Shown: positions 7,112-12,892 of the stretch, in pieces
Layout of the letters: the number at the start of each line of letters is the position of its first letter
Position numbering within the stretch: the first letter of the stretch is position 1
Source: an uncultured Caulobacter sp.
GTDB taxonomy: Bacteria; Pseudomonadota; Alphaproteobacteria; Caulobacterales; Caulobacteraceae
Length of the DNA stretch: 12,892 nucleotides
NCBI GenBank assembly: GCA_937991555.1
Contig: CALKHU010000201.1
Coordinates: forward strand, 1-12,892
Direction: 5' to 3'
Translations under genes and position numbers: made by a program
The notes under the pieces: generated by a model
What the model was told of the DNA's origin: nothing
Databases searched by the model: none
What the model saw: only the letters and a program-made list of their open reading frames with translations

Positions 7112-7855
7112 TCAGCCCAGCCGGCGGCGAAAAAGGGCCAGCAGCCGTTCCCAGTGGCGCTCGGCAGAGGGACGGTCGTAGACCGGGCGCAGCGGGAAGA
7201 CGAAGCCGTGCTCGACGGCGGGATAGGTTTCGACCTCGGCGTCGACTCCATGCGCCGTCAGGTCGGCGGCCAGTTTCGGGATCATCTCCTCCGGGAACCA
7301 GCGATCGATCTGGGCGCAGGCGAAGTAGAAGCTTGCGTCCCGCCCGCGCGCAGCGAGGTGCGGACTGTCTGGCGCATCGGTCATCAGCGACACCCCGTGG
7401 ATCGAGGCGGCCGCGCGCACCCGGTCGGGGAAGGCCGCCGCGGTGCTGATCGCATAGGGCCCGCTCATGCAGTAGCCGACCGCCCCCACCCGCGCCGCGT
7501 CGGCCGCCGGGTCAGCGTCGGCGAAGTCGAGCATCGCCTGGCAGTCGCTCATCACCAGCGGGATCGACAGCGACCCCATGAGCTCGAACATCCGCTCCCG
7601 GGCCCGCTCGAGCGCTTCGGGCTCGATCGGAAAGGGCCACAGCTCGGCCACGCCCGCCCGGTAGTAGAGGTTGGGCAGCATCACATAGTAGCCGACGCTG
7701 GCCAGTCGCCGGACCATGTCGCGCAGTTCCTCGCGGATCGCCGGCGCATCCATCAGGAACAGGATCACCGGGTGCGGCCCGTCCCGCTCGGGATGGACGA
7801 TGAAGGCGCCGCACGTCCCGTCACGGGTGGCGATGTCCAGCTGGCGTTCGATCAT
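7112..7855 (-). CDS. Dienelactone hydrolase family protein
   Basis: A 247-residue alpha/beta hydrolase of the dienelactone hydrolase family, a cytosolic esterase or lactonase type. The nucleophile is Cys129 in GYCMSG (127-132), as in classical dienelactone hydrolases rather than serine hydrolases. The likely acid is Asp184 (AQIDRW) and the base His216 in EHGF (215-218). The oxyanion and substrate side carries FLMDAPAI (33-40). The length is typical. ATG 7855 is preceded by GGGGAGG with a seven-base spacer. It is the last gene of a minus-strand operon, 29 bases after the GST-like gene. Its stop directly abuts the stop of the RDD gene. The family includes enzymes of chloroaromatic degradation, but many members act on unrelated esters, so the substrate cannot be assigned. 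Confidence 0.92.
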   Translation of the reverse strand: MIERQLDIATRDGTCGAFIVHPERDGPHPVILFLMDAPAIREELRDMVRRLASVGYYVMLPNLYYRAGVAELWPFPIEPEALERARERMFELMGSLSIPLVMSDCQAMLDFADADPAADAARVGAVGYCMSGPYAISTAAAFPDRVRAAASIHGVSLMTDAPDSPHLAARGRDASFYFACAQIDRWFPEEMIPKLAADLTAHGVDAEVETYPAVEHGFVFPLRPVYDRPSAERHWERLLALFRRRLG

Positions 7856-7884
7856 GGCGCGGCCTCCCCGGCGGTTTCCCGCGA

Positions 7885-9045
7885 CTATAGGACGGGCTCG
7901 CCCCAGACCTCCACCTGGTCGCGTCGCTCGACCGGCCGGGTGGTGCGCAGGCTGAGCAGCTCGGACAGGCCCGTCCGCGCGAACAGCGCCTCGACCCGCG
8001 CCCGCGCCGGGCCCTCCGGCGGCAGCGCCGCCTGGACCTTCTGCAGCAGCCAGATGCGATACGGCATCACCGCGACCGCCACCGGAATCCCGCGCCAGTC
8101 GAAGCGGGTCATGCCGATCGCCCGGTCCCCCGGCCGGGCCAGGCCGTTGGTTCCAGCCGGCAGGTCGGGACGCTCCGCGAGCCAGGCGTTGGCCTGCGCG
8201 ACCATGGCCCGGACCTCCGGCAGGTAATCGCGGGCGATGAAGGCCATCAGGGCCTCCAGCGTCGGCGGCAGGGCGTCGACGGCGAACAGGTCGGGGGACC
8301 GGTCGGCGTACTCTCCGGCGTCCAGGGCGGACGCATTCATCCGCTCAACCCAGCGCCAGACCCGGTGGGCGCGCCGCTTCATCAGGTCCGCCGGCCGGGG
8401 GTCCCGCCCGAGGTGCGCATAGAGCGGCCCGATCAGGCCGTAGTCGCCGACAGTCGGCCGCCCGCCGAGCAGGTAGGGCGAGACCGCGAGATGGGCCTCG
8501 AACAGGTCGAGGAACTCTTCGTAGGCCGCCTCGATCGCAGGGATGGAGGCGTCGGACACCCCGAAGCTGGCCATCGCCTTGCGCATGCGCTGGGCCGCGA
8601 AGTCGAAGATCGCCCGGCCCTCGGCCTCGGAAGCGCCCGGCGGCGCGAGGCCGGCGGCGAAGTCGCGGGCGATGAAGGGCTGGTTCACCGCGTCGAAGTT
8701 CCAGCGGTAGTGCATGGCCGGGCGCAGCAGGCCTTCGCCGCCGAACAGCTCGAACAGGCGGGCCAGGGTCGCCAGTCCGGGGTCCTCCGGCACGGCCGGC
8801 CAGCGCACGCCGCCGAGCCGCTCGAAGCGGTCGATGATCTCCGACCCGTCCTGCCACAGCTCGCCGGACGGGGTCTCGACGACCGGGATGATCCAGCGAC
8901 CGATCCGCGGGACGATCGTCTCGCGAAACGACGGCTCGCCGGCGGCGACATTCTCGAACGGAAGGCCCTGCTTGATCAGGTAGGAGCGCGCCTTGGCCGT
9001 GTAGAGGGATCCTGGCGTGCCGTGCAGGCGATAGACGCCCGTCAC
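7885..9045 (-). CDS. Glutathione S-transferase-like protein with extended C-terminus
   Basis: A 386-residue protein with a thioredoxin-fold GST N-terminal domain (about 4-80): RLHGTPGSLYTAKAR (6-20), the cis-Pro region WIIPVVETP (51-59), and the glutathione-binding DGSEIIDRFE (66-75). The helical C-terminal GST domain follows, with YLLGGRPTVGDYGLIGPLY (191-209). The protein continues about 170 residues past this point, much longer than the usual 200-230 residue enzyme. The tail includes ARDYLPEVRAMVAQANAWL (271-289) and FDWRGIPVAVAVMPYRIWLL (315-334). The start is GTG 9045, overlapping the upstream gene's stop (GTGA). The frame is open further upstream, but that stretch belongs to the neighbour. 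Conjugation activity is plausible but not assured, because the catalytic Ser/Tyr choice (S13 or Y15) is uncertain. Confidence 0.85.
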   Translation of the reverse strand: MTGVYRLHGTPGSLYTAKARSYLIKQGLPFENVAAGEPSFRETIVPRIGRWIIPVVETPSGELWQDGSEIIDRFERLGGVRWPAVPEDPGLATLARLFELFGGEGLLRPAMHYRWNFDAVNQPFIARDFAAGLAPPGASEAEGRAIFDFAAQRMRKAMASFGVSDASIPAIEAAYEEFLDLFEAHLAVSPYLLGGRPTVGDYGLIGPLYAHLGRDPRPADLMKRRAHRVWRWVERMNASALDAGEYADRSPDLFAVDALPPTLEALMAFIARDYLPEVRAMVAQANAWLAERPDLPAGTNGLARPGDRAIGMTRFDWRGIPVAVAVMPYRIWLLQKVQAALPPEGPARARVEALFARTGLSELLSLRTTRPVERRDQVEVWGEPVL

Positions 9046-9431
9046 GGACGGGCCGCCTTGGCGAGCTGGCCCCGGGCGAGGAACAGGACCGTCACCAGCA
9101 CCGCCTCGACCACCATCGGCTGAAGCATCTCCGGCGCGTAGCCGTTGAGCCCGACGGTCAAGACGCGCCCGGCGAGCGCCAGCGCCAGCAGCACCAGAGG
9201 CGGCGTCAGCAGACGGGCGTCGGAGCGGATGGCGCCCATCAGCGCGAACAGTCCGCCGGCGGCGAAGAAGCCGCCGACATCGGCGCGCAGGGTCGACAGG
9301 CCGAGCCCGCCGACCGCCTGCAGTCCGAGCCTCGCCGCCGGCTCCGCCGGTCCCAGCCAGATGCGGATGGCGAGCAGCAGCGCGAGAACGCCGATGACGC
9401 CGACCAGGACACGCAGAACACCCCTGAGCAT
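9042..9431 (-). CDS. Small four-helix membrane protein, DUF4345-like
   Basis: A 129-residue hydrophobic protein with about four membrane helices (roughly 5-25, 48-68, 75-95, 104-119). TLRADVGGFFAAGGLFALMG (47-66) and the later LAGRVL resemble the DUF4345 pattern, in which an R-A-x-x-G-G motif opens the second helix. The family assignment is from memory of the pattern and is moderately sure. ATG 9431 has AAGGGG upstream with a suitable spacer. It is the first gene of the minus-strand operon, with a four-base overlap (GTGA) to the GST-like gene, so the two are probably translated together. An inverted repeat lies 14 bases upstream of the start. Function is unknown. Confidence 0.75.
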   Translation of the reverse strand: MLRGVLRVLVGVIGVLALLLAIRIWLGPAEPAARLGLQAVGGLGLSTLRADVGGFFAAGGLFALMGAIRSDARLLTPPLVLLALALAGRVLTVGLNGYAPEMLQPMVVEAVLVTVLFLARGQLAKAARP

Positions 9432-9444
9432 GTCGCCCCCTTAT

Positions 9445-9461
9445 TGGCACAGTTTATGCCA
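9445..9461. promoter_or_regulatory. Inverted repeat TGGCA-N7-TGCCA upstream of the DUF4345/GST/hydrolase operon
   Basis: Perfect five-base arms (9445-9449 and 9457-9461) flank a seven-base A/T-rich spacer, CAGTTTA, which stands out in this GC-rich DNA. It lies 14 bases before the start of the membrane protein gene and just upstream of its Shine-Dalgarno, a typical position for a repressor operator or a small mRNA hairpin. No regulator gene is adjacent. The regulatory role is inferred from position and symmetry. Confidence 0.4.
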
Positions 9462-9499
9462 GTAGTAGGCGCGCGGCCGGCGGGGCGCAACCGCCACGG

Positions 9500-10309
9500 T
9501 CAGGCCGCGATGGACAGCCTCAGGCCGGCCGCCGGCGCGTCCGCGCGAATCTCCCGGTCCATGTCCGCCATAGCCTTGTGCAGGTCCTTGAGCGCCTTGT
9601 CGGCATCTTCGAAGACCGTGTCGGTCTCCTTGTCCCGCTTGCGGATCGCCGCCTGGCCGCGCGCCGTCTGCAGCAGCTTCTGGATGTCGTCGACCATGCC
9701 ACGGACGTCCTTCAGGAACTCCAGTCCGTCCTCGCCGACCTGCTTGCGGACTTCCGAGACGACGGCGTCGTAGATCGAGCGCCCCTCGGCGGCGGCCAGG
9801 GCCGCGCCGCCCGCGGCCAGAGATTCGCCGGTGCTGCCCCCGCCCTCCGTCGCCACCGTGGCGGCATCGGTCGCAGCCGGCGGCCCGCCCGACCCCGGGT
9901 CTTCCTCGTCCGAGGTCGTCTGCGCCTGCGGCCGGCTGGAGGACGACAGGACCGCGCCGACGGCGGCGCCCGCGGCGCCCATCTCCTGCCCGCCCGCGTC
10001 CTTGTAGGCCTGCACCGCCGCCTTCAGGTCCTTGAACACCTGGGCCAGGGCCTTGGCCATGGCCTTCGGGTTCTGGGCGTAGAGCTTCCTGACGATCTGC
10101 AGCCACTCCCGGACCTGCTGCAGCCGGGCCTTGGCGTGTTGCTTGCGGGTCTCGGACGCCTCGAAGGCGGCCCCCGAACGGACCTTGGCGGCGGACGTCG
10201 CCACGTCGCTCTTCCGGGCTTCCTTCGCCTGCTTAAGGGCGGCGCGGGCGAGCAGTTCGCGCGCGTAGTCCGCCGCCGTCGCGCCGGCCGAGGACGGTCT
10301 GATCCGCAT
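9500..10309 (-). CDS. Hypothetical Ala/Lys-rich helical protein with disordered centre
   Basis: A 269-residue protein I do not recognise. Residues 12-104 are strongly helical, rich in Ala, Lys, Arg and Gln with coiled-coil-like spacing. The middle (about 105-175) is low-complexity Gly/Ala/Ser/Thr with an acidic TTSDEEDPGSGG patch (131-142). A second charged helical part (176-258) includes FLKDVRGMVDDIQKLLQ (198-214) and ADKALKDLHKAMADMDREI (236-254). There is no cysteine, no signal peptide and no membrane helix. I start at ATG 10309 because AGAAGG lies nine bases upstream; GTG 10345 would add twelve residues. It lies 68 bases upstream of the next minus-strand gene and may be a separate unit. 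It could be a structural or scaffolding protein; coding is supported by consistent composition and a clear ribosome binding site. Confidence 0.7.
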   Translation of the reverse strand: MRIRPSSAGATAADYARELLARAALKQAKEARKSDVATSAAKVRSGAAFEASETRKQHAKARLQQVREWLQIVRKLYAQNPKAMAKALAQVFKDLKAAVQAYKDAGGQEMGAAGAAVGAVLSSSSRPQAQTTSDEEDPGSGGPPAATDAATVATEGGGSTGESLAAGGAALAAAEGRSIYDAVVSEVRKQVGEDGLEFLKDVRGMVDDIQKLLQTARGQAAIRKRDKETDTVFEDADKALKDLHKAMADMDREIRADAPAAGLRLSIAA

Positions 10310-10459
10310 GCTCCGAAGCCTTCTGCCTTTCGATGCAGGCCGCACCCTGCCCGATGGGGCGTTAACGGGCGATGTCGCGCGGTTGCCTTCCGTTGCGGCG
10401 GGGCCCTAGGGACGCCGCCTGCGCCCGGGCCGGGCGCCGATTTGCAGACTGGACCCCCG
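10310..10459. promoter_or_regulatory. Divergent promoter region with several palindromes
   Basis: This 150-base gap separates the helical hypothetical gene (minus) from the thioesterase gene (plus) and should hold both promoters. It contains palindromes CGTTAACG (10360-10367) and CCCTAGGG (10404-10411). The latter sits within GCGGCG...CGCCGC arms (10395-10400, 10413-10418). A GC hairpin GCGCCCG-GGC-CGGGCGC (10421-10437) ends 22 bases before the thioesterase start. TTGCCTT at 10383-10389 could be a -35 element for the plus gene, but no strong -10 is visible. Confidence 0.4.
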
Positions 10460-11311
10460 ATGGCTGACCTGGCGCGCCGGACGCCCTTCTTCGTCGAGAC
10501 CCCGGAGGGCTTCGAGCCGACGCGCGCCTGCGCCGGCTACTGGGAGGACGGGACGATCAGCGGACGGCCGGTGGGCGGCCTGCTCGGCTTCGTGCTGGAG
10601 CGCGCCTTCGGGGAGCCCGACCGCGTGCCGACCCGCTTCTGCGTCGACCTGCTGCGTCCGCCGCCCCGCCGGACGCTCACGCCGTCGCTGCGGCTGGTGA
10701 AGGACGGCGGCCGCACCCGGCTGGCGGCCGTCGAGCTGTACGCGGGAAACGAGCTCGTCGCCCTGGCCAGCTGCCAGTTCGTGCGCCGGACCGAGAACCC
10801 GGCCCTGCCGACTCGCCAGACGCCCGGCTGGCGGGCGCCCTCCCCCGACAGGCTCGCCGCCGACGGAGACACGCGCCACTGGGAACTGCGGCCCATTCCC
10901 GCGGCGGCGGGCGCTGACCGGTCCGGCTGGGCGGCCCCGGCCCGGCCGGAGGGAGCCCGCGGCAACCCGCCCGTTCTCGGCGCTCTGTCGCCGATCGACG
11001 CGCGTCAGGCCTGGGCGCGGGAGACCCGCCCGCTGGTGGGCGGCCAGCCGCTGTCGCCGTTCGTCCGGGTGGCGCTGGCCGCCGACTTCGCCAGCCCGCT
11101 GGCCAACAGCAGCGAGGACAGCATCGACTTCGTGAACAGCGACTTCACGGCGCACCTGCACCGGACGCCGGTCGGCGAGTGGATCGGCTTCGACCTGGTG
11201 CGGCATCATGCCCGGGACGGCGTCGCCCTCGGCGAATGCTGGCTGCATGACGAACAGGGCCCGATCGGCTCGGTCACGGTCACCGCCGTCGCCCAGCGCC
11301 AGCGCGTCTGA
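10460..11311 (+). CDS. Thioesterase family protein (acyl-CoA thioesterase-like, double hotdog)
   Basis: A 283-residue protein resembling the double-hotdog acyl-CoA thioesterase family (TesB-like), which hydrolyses acyl-CoA to free acid and CoA in the cytosol. The first hotdog covers about 25-110, with GRPVGGLLGFVLERAF (35-50) as the central helix and FCVDLLRPP (60-68). The second covers about 200-280, with LAADFASPLANS (206-217), FVNSDFTAHLHRTPVGEW (224-241) and GECWLHDEQGPIGSVTVT (258-275), the usual C-terminal strand pattern of 'active-site-lid' thioesterases. The frame is open upstream to 9578, but that region is antisense to the hypothetical gene. ATG 10460 starts a sensible N-terminus. 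The Shine-Dalgarno is weak (GGAC). The substrate chain length cannot be inferred. Confidence 0.83.
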   Translation: MADLARRTPFFVETPEGFEPTRACAGYWEDGTISGRPVGGLLGFVLERAFGEPDRVPTRFCVDLLRPPPRRTLTPSLRLVKDGGRTRLAAVELYAGNELVALASCQFVRRTENPALPTRQTPGWRAPSPDRLAADGDTRHWELRPIPAAAGADRSGWAAPARPEGARGNPPVLGALSPIDARQAWARETRPLVGGQPLSPFVRVALAADFASPLANSSEDSIDFVNSDFTAHLHRTPVGEWIGFDLVRHHARDGVALGECWLHDEQGPIGSVTVTAVAQRQRV

Positions 11312-11356
11312 CCGCCGGATGTCACCGGCAGGGGACCAGCAGGGTTTCCGGATGCC

Positions 11357-11373
11357 GGCCCCGCCCGGGGGCC
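11357..11373 (-). terminator. GC hairpin downstream of tRNA-His, possible terminator or processing hairpin
   Basis: Six-base perfect arms GGCCCC (11357-11362) and GGGGCC (11368-11373) enclose a five-base loop, seven bases beyond the encoded CCA of the tRNA. There is no T tract on either strand. It lies in the 69-base gap between the converging thioesterase and tRNA genes and could assist termination or 3' processing. The evidence is structural only. Confidence 0.3.
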
Positions 11374-11380
11374 CTTGCGA

Positions 11381-11457
11381 TGGTACCGCCTCCCCGGTTC
11401 GAACGGGGGACCTCCAGAGCCACAATCTGGCGCTCTAACCAACTGAGCTAAGGCGGC
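11381..11457 (-). tRNA. tRNA-His (anticodon GTG), alphaproteobacterial type without G-1
   Basis: A complete 77-base cloverleaf including encoded CCA. Read on the minus strand: acceptor arm GCCGCCT/AGGCGGT, D stem GCTC/GAGC, anticodon stem CCAGA/TCTGG with loop TTGTGGC (anticodon complement of 11421-11423), variable loop AGGTC, T arm CCCCG-TTCGAAC-CGGGG. The discriminator is A73 and the first pair is G1:U72. The base encoded at position -1 is C, so the near-universal G-1 of tRNA-His is absent from the gene. This derived form is known from alphaproteobacteria such as Caulobacter, where a divergent histidyl-tRNA synthetase recognises it. It supports the taxonomic placement. Confidence 0.97.
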
Positions 11458-11476
11458 GCGCTTTCGCGAGGGGGGT

Positions 11477-11505
11477 GGTTTAGTCGTTGAGGCGCTTCGG
11501 ATCAA
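11477..11505 (-). promoter_or_regulatory. Promoter for tRNA-His (Caulobacter housekeeping-type)
   Basis: On the minus strand TTGATCC (complement of 11499-11505) is followed after 14 bases by ACTAAACC (complement of 11477-11484). This fits the Caulobacter housekeeping consensus TTGACGS, 10-14 bases, GCTANAWC with few mismatches. The -10 element ends about 20 bases before the tRNA 5' end, leaving a short leader for RNase P removal. The match and position agree; no experimental start site is available. Confidence 0.6.
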
Positions 11506-11549
11506 GCGCCCTCCTTGCGCGCCGCGCAAGAGCGACGCAGGCTCGGCGC

Positions 11550-12437
11550 ATGACCCGGATCACCACCCGCACCCTCGAGGCCAACGGCCTGTCCTTCACC
11601 ATCGACGAAGCCGGCGAAGGCGACAACGTGGCTCTCTTCCTGCACGGCTTCCCCGAAAGCCGCCATTCCTGGCGCTTCCAGCTGCCGCTGCTGGCGAGCC
11701 TGGGCTGGCGCGCCGTGGCGCCGGACCTGCGCGGCTACGGCGACAGCAGCCGGCCCAGGGACGTGGCCGCCTACCGGGTCGAAAACCTGACCGACGACGT
11801 GGCCGCCATCTTCGACGCCCTCGGCGCGAAGCGGCGGCTGCTCATCGCCCATGACTGGGGCGCCATCGTCGCCTGGGTCTTCGCGATGCGGAAGCTTCGC
11901 GACCTCGATGGCCTGGTGATCATGAACGTGCCCCACCCGGCGGTGTTTACCAGCTTCATGCGCCGCCCCGGCAGCGGGCAGCTCAAGAAGTCCTGGTACG
12001 TCTTCTTCTTCCAGATCCCGTGGCTGCCCGAGGCGATGATGACCGCCAACCGGGCCGAAGCCGTGGCGCGGGCGTTCCGCGACATGGCCGTGGACAAGTC
12101 CCGGTTCCCGGACGAGGTGCTCGACGTCTATCGCCGCAACGCCCTCAAGCCCGGCGCCATGCGGGCGATGATCAACTGGTACCGGGCCAACTTCGCCGGC
12201 GGCCTCAAGCCGTGGAGTGATGCGGACCAGCCGCCGATCGGGGTCCCGACCCTGATGGTGTGGGGCGAGGAGGACGCCGCCCTCGATGTCGGCCTGACAG
12301 AGGGCTACGGCCCCTATGTGAAGGACTTCACCCTGCATCGGCTGCCCGGGGTGTCGCACTGGGTGCAGCAGGAGGCGCCCGAGGCCGTCAACGGCCATCT
12401 CGAAGCTTGGCTGAAGGCGCGCGGCCTGGCGGGCTGA
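11550..12437 (+). CDS. Epoxide hydrolase-type alpha/beta hydrolase
   Basis: A 295-residue alpha/beta hydrolase with the soluble epoxide hydrolase pattern; such enzymes open epoxides to diols through an alkyl-enzyme ester on Asp. The oxyanion motif is HGFPESRHSW (32-41), then DLRGYGDS (59-66). The nucleophile is Asp102 in HDWGA (101-105), the acid probably Asp242 in WGEED (238-242), and the base His270 in GVSHW (267-271). The cap region supplies Tyr150 (SWYVFFFQ) and Tyr211 (NWYRANF), matching the two ring-opening tyrosines of the family. The Asp nucleophile followed by Trp argues against a serine esterase; haloalkane dehalogenase is a less likely alternative. ATG 11550 is chosen over the upstream TTG 11487 because the family N-terminus begins here and AGG lies about eight bases upstream. 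It is transcribed divergently from tRNA-His. Confidence 0.88.
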   Translation: MTRITTRTLEANGLSFTIDEAGEGDNVALFLHGFPESRHSWRFQLPLLASLGWRAVAPDLRGYGDSSRPRDVAAYRVENLTDDVAAIFDALGAKRRLLIAHDWGAIVAWVFAMRKLRDLDGLVIMNVPHPAVFTSFMRRPGSGQLKKSWYVFFFQIPWLPEAMMTANRAEAVARAFRDMAVDKSRFPDEVLDVYRRNALKPGAMRAMINWYRANFAGGLKPWSDADQPPIGVPTLMVWGEEDAALDVGLTEGYGPYVKDFTLHRLPGVSHWVQQEAPEAVNGHLEAWLKARGLAG

Positions 12438-12452
12438 AGCCGCTCTCCGCCC

Positions 12453-12489
12453 AAAAGAAAACACCCCGGAGATCGCTCCCCGGGGTGTT
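12453..12489 (-). terminator. Intrinsic terminator of the TonB-family gene
   Basis: Perfect ten-base arms AACACCCCGG (12460-12469) and CCGGGGTGTT (12480-12489) enclose a ten-base loop. On the minus strand the stem is followed by TTTTCTTTT (complement of 12453-12461, overlapping the arm end), a clear U-rich tail. It starts 17 bases past the TonB-family stop. The plus-strand direction has no T run, so any effect on epoxide hydrolase read-through would be weaker. Confidence 0.88.
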
Positions 12490-12506
12490 CACCAGTCTGG
12501 CGTTGG

Positions 12507-12892
12507 TTACTGCGGCAGCTTCCACACCAGCGGAATGCGGACCGTACCGCCGTCCACCGGTTGGCCGTCCTTGCTCATCGGCCTCATCTTGAAGAGGCGC
12601 GAGGCGCGGAGGGTGGCGTCGCCGAAGCCCAGGTCGGGCGGATCTTCCGACACGACCGTGCAGCCTTCCAGCGTGCCGTTCGCCTTCACCTTGCAGGAGA
12701 TGGTCGCGCGGCCTTCCCGTTCCAGGCGCAGGGCCCGGTCGGGGTAGTAGCGCTCCAGATCCTCCGAGCTCGGACGGCGGGACCAGTCCGGCTGGGTGAT
12801 GATCGACGGACGCGGCGGAGCCGGCGGAGTCGGCGCCGTGGTCACGGGCGGAAGCGGGGTTTCGACCCGTTCTTCCTTCTTGACCGGCGGCA
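12507..12892 (-). CDS. TonB-family energy transducer, C-terminal part (5' end outside window)
   Basis: The last 127 codons of a protein that runs off the window edge. The visible part starts in a Pro/charge-rich linker (PPVKKEERVETPLPPV, then TTAPTPPAPPRP), typical of the periplasm-spanning region of TonB. It ends in a TonB C-terminal domain: YYPDRALRLEREGRATISCK, then VKANGTLEGCTVVSE, FGDATLRASRLFKM and RIPLVWKLPQ. The full protein should have an N-terminal membrane anchor in the inner membrane and pass proton-motive energy from ExbB/ExbD to outer-membrane receptors. Two cysteines in adjacent predicted strands (in ISCKV and EGCTV) could form a periplasmic disulfide. The GTG at 12845 is an internal valine, not the start, since the frame continues upstream. 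A strong terminator follows. Confidence 0.9.
   Translation of the reverse strand, partial: PPVKKEERVETPLPPVTTAPTPPAPPRPSIITQPDWSRRPSSEDLERYYPDRALRLEREGRATISCKVKANGTLEGCTVVSEDPPDLGFGDATLRASRLFKMRPMSKDGQPVDGGTVRIPLVWKLPQ

Noticed and set aside
8365..9123. Plus-strand open frame opposite the GST-like gene
   Set aside because: It is low-complexity shadow sequence, while the minus strand encodes clear GST motifs.
9578..10459. Upstream part of the thioesterase reading frame
   Set aside because: It is antisense to the helical hypothetical gene, rich in Arg/Leu/Gly repeats and without domain similarity. Thioesterase similarity begins at 10460.
10406..11425. Minus-strand open frame opposite the thioesterase gene and into the tRNA
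   Set aside because: It overlaps a tRNA and a convincing thioesterase gene and has no domain pattern.
1..12892. CRISPR arrays, insertion sequences, attachment sites or phage genes
   Set aside because: I saw no direct repeat arrays, transposase or integrase motifs, and the tRNA-His is intact with no integrase or duplicated 3' end beside it.

Overview
The window is GC-rich (roughly 70% by eye), densely coded chromosomal DNA. It looks like an alphaproteobacterium, most likely of the Caulobacterales (Caulobacter/Phenylobacterium-like). The best evidence is the tRNA-His at 11381-11457: it has no encoded G-1, it carries A73, and it has a G1:U72 pair, the derived form known from Caulobacter-type alphaproteobacteria. 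A promoter fitting the Caulobacter housekeeping consensus sits upstream of it. Gene content (TonB, epoxide hydrolase, glutathione transferase-like protein, dienelactone hydrolase, nitronate monooxygenase-like protein) suits an aerobic environmental organism. I see no integrase, transposase, phage gene or CRISPR array.

Layout. (1) 62-1003, minus: flavin-dependent nitronate monooxygenase-like enzyme. (2) 1139-7111, plus: a tightly packed six-gene operon encoding a DUF4129 membrane protein, a DUF4350 membrane protein, a MoxR AAA+ ATPase, a DUF58 von Willebrand A-like protein, a SpoIIM-family membrane protein and an RDD-family membrane protein. Four of the five junctions overlap and the fifth has an 8-base gap. 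(3) 7112-9431, minus: a three-gene operon transcribed toward the first, encoding a small DUF4345-like membrane protein, a 386-residue GST-like protein and a dienelactone hydrolase-family enzyme. Its last stop codon abuts the stop of the RDD gene with no base between them. (4) 9500-10309, minus: an unrecognised Ala/Lys-rich helical protein, divergent from (5) 10460-11311, plus: a double-hotdog thioesterase. (6) 11381-11457, minus: tRNA-His(GUG), divergent from (7) 11550-12437, plus: an epoxide hydrolase. (8) 12507 to the window edge, minus: the C-terminal part of a TonB-family energy transducer, with a clear intrinsic terminator at 12453-12489.

How they may work together. The strongest candidate for a poorly described system is the six-gene operon. 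MoxR ATPases with DUF58 partners are thought to act as chaperone-like remodelling pairs. Here the pair sits among four membrane proteins, which suggests an ATP-driven membrane-associated machine whose substrate cannot be read from the sequence. The 7112-9431 operon looks like a small detoxification or catabolic set, but its substrates are unknown. The remaining genes appear to be independent units.
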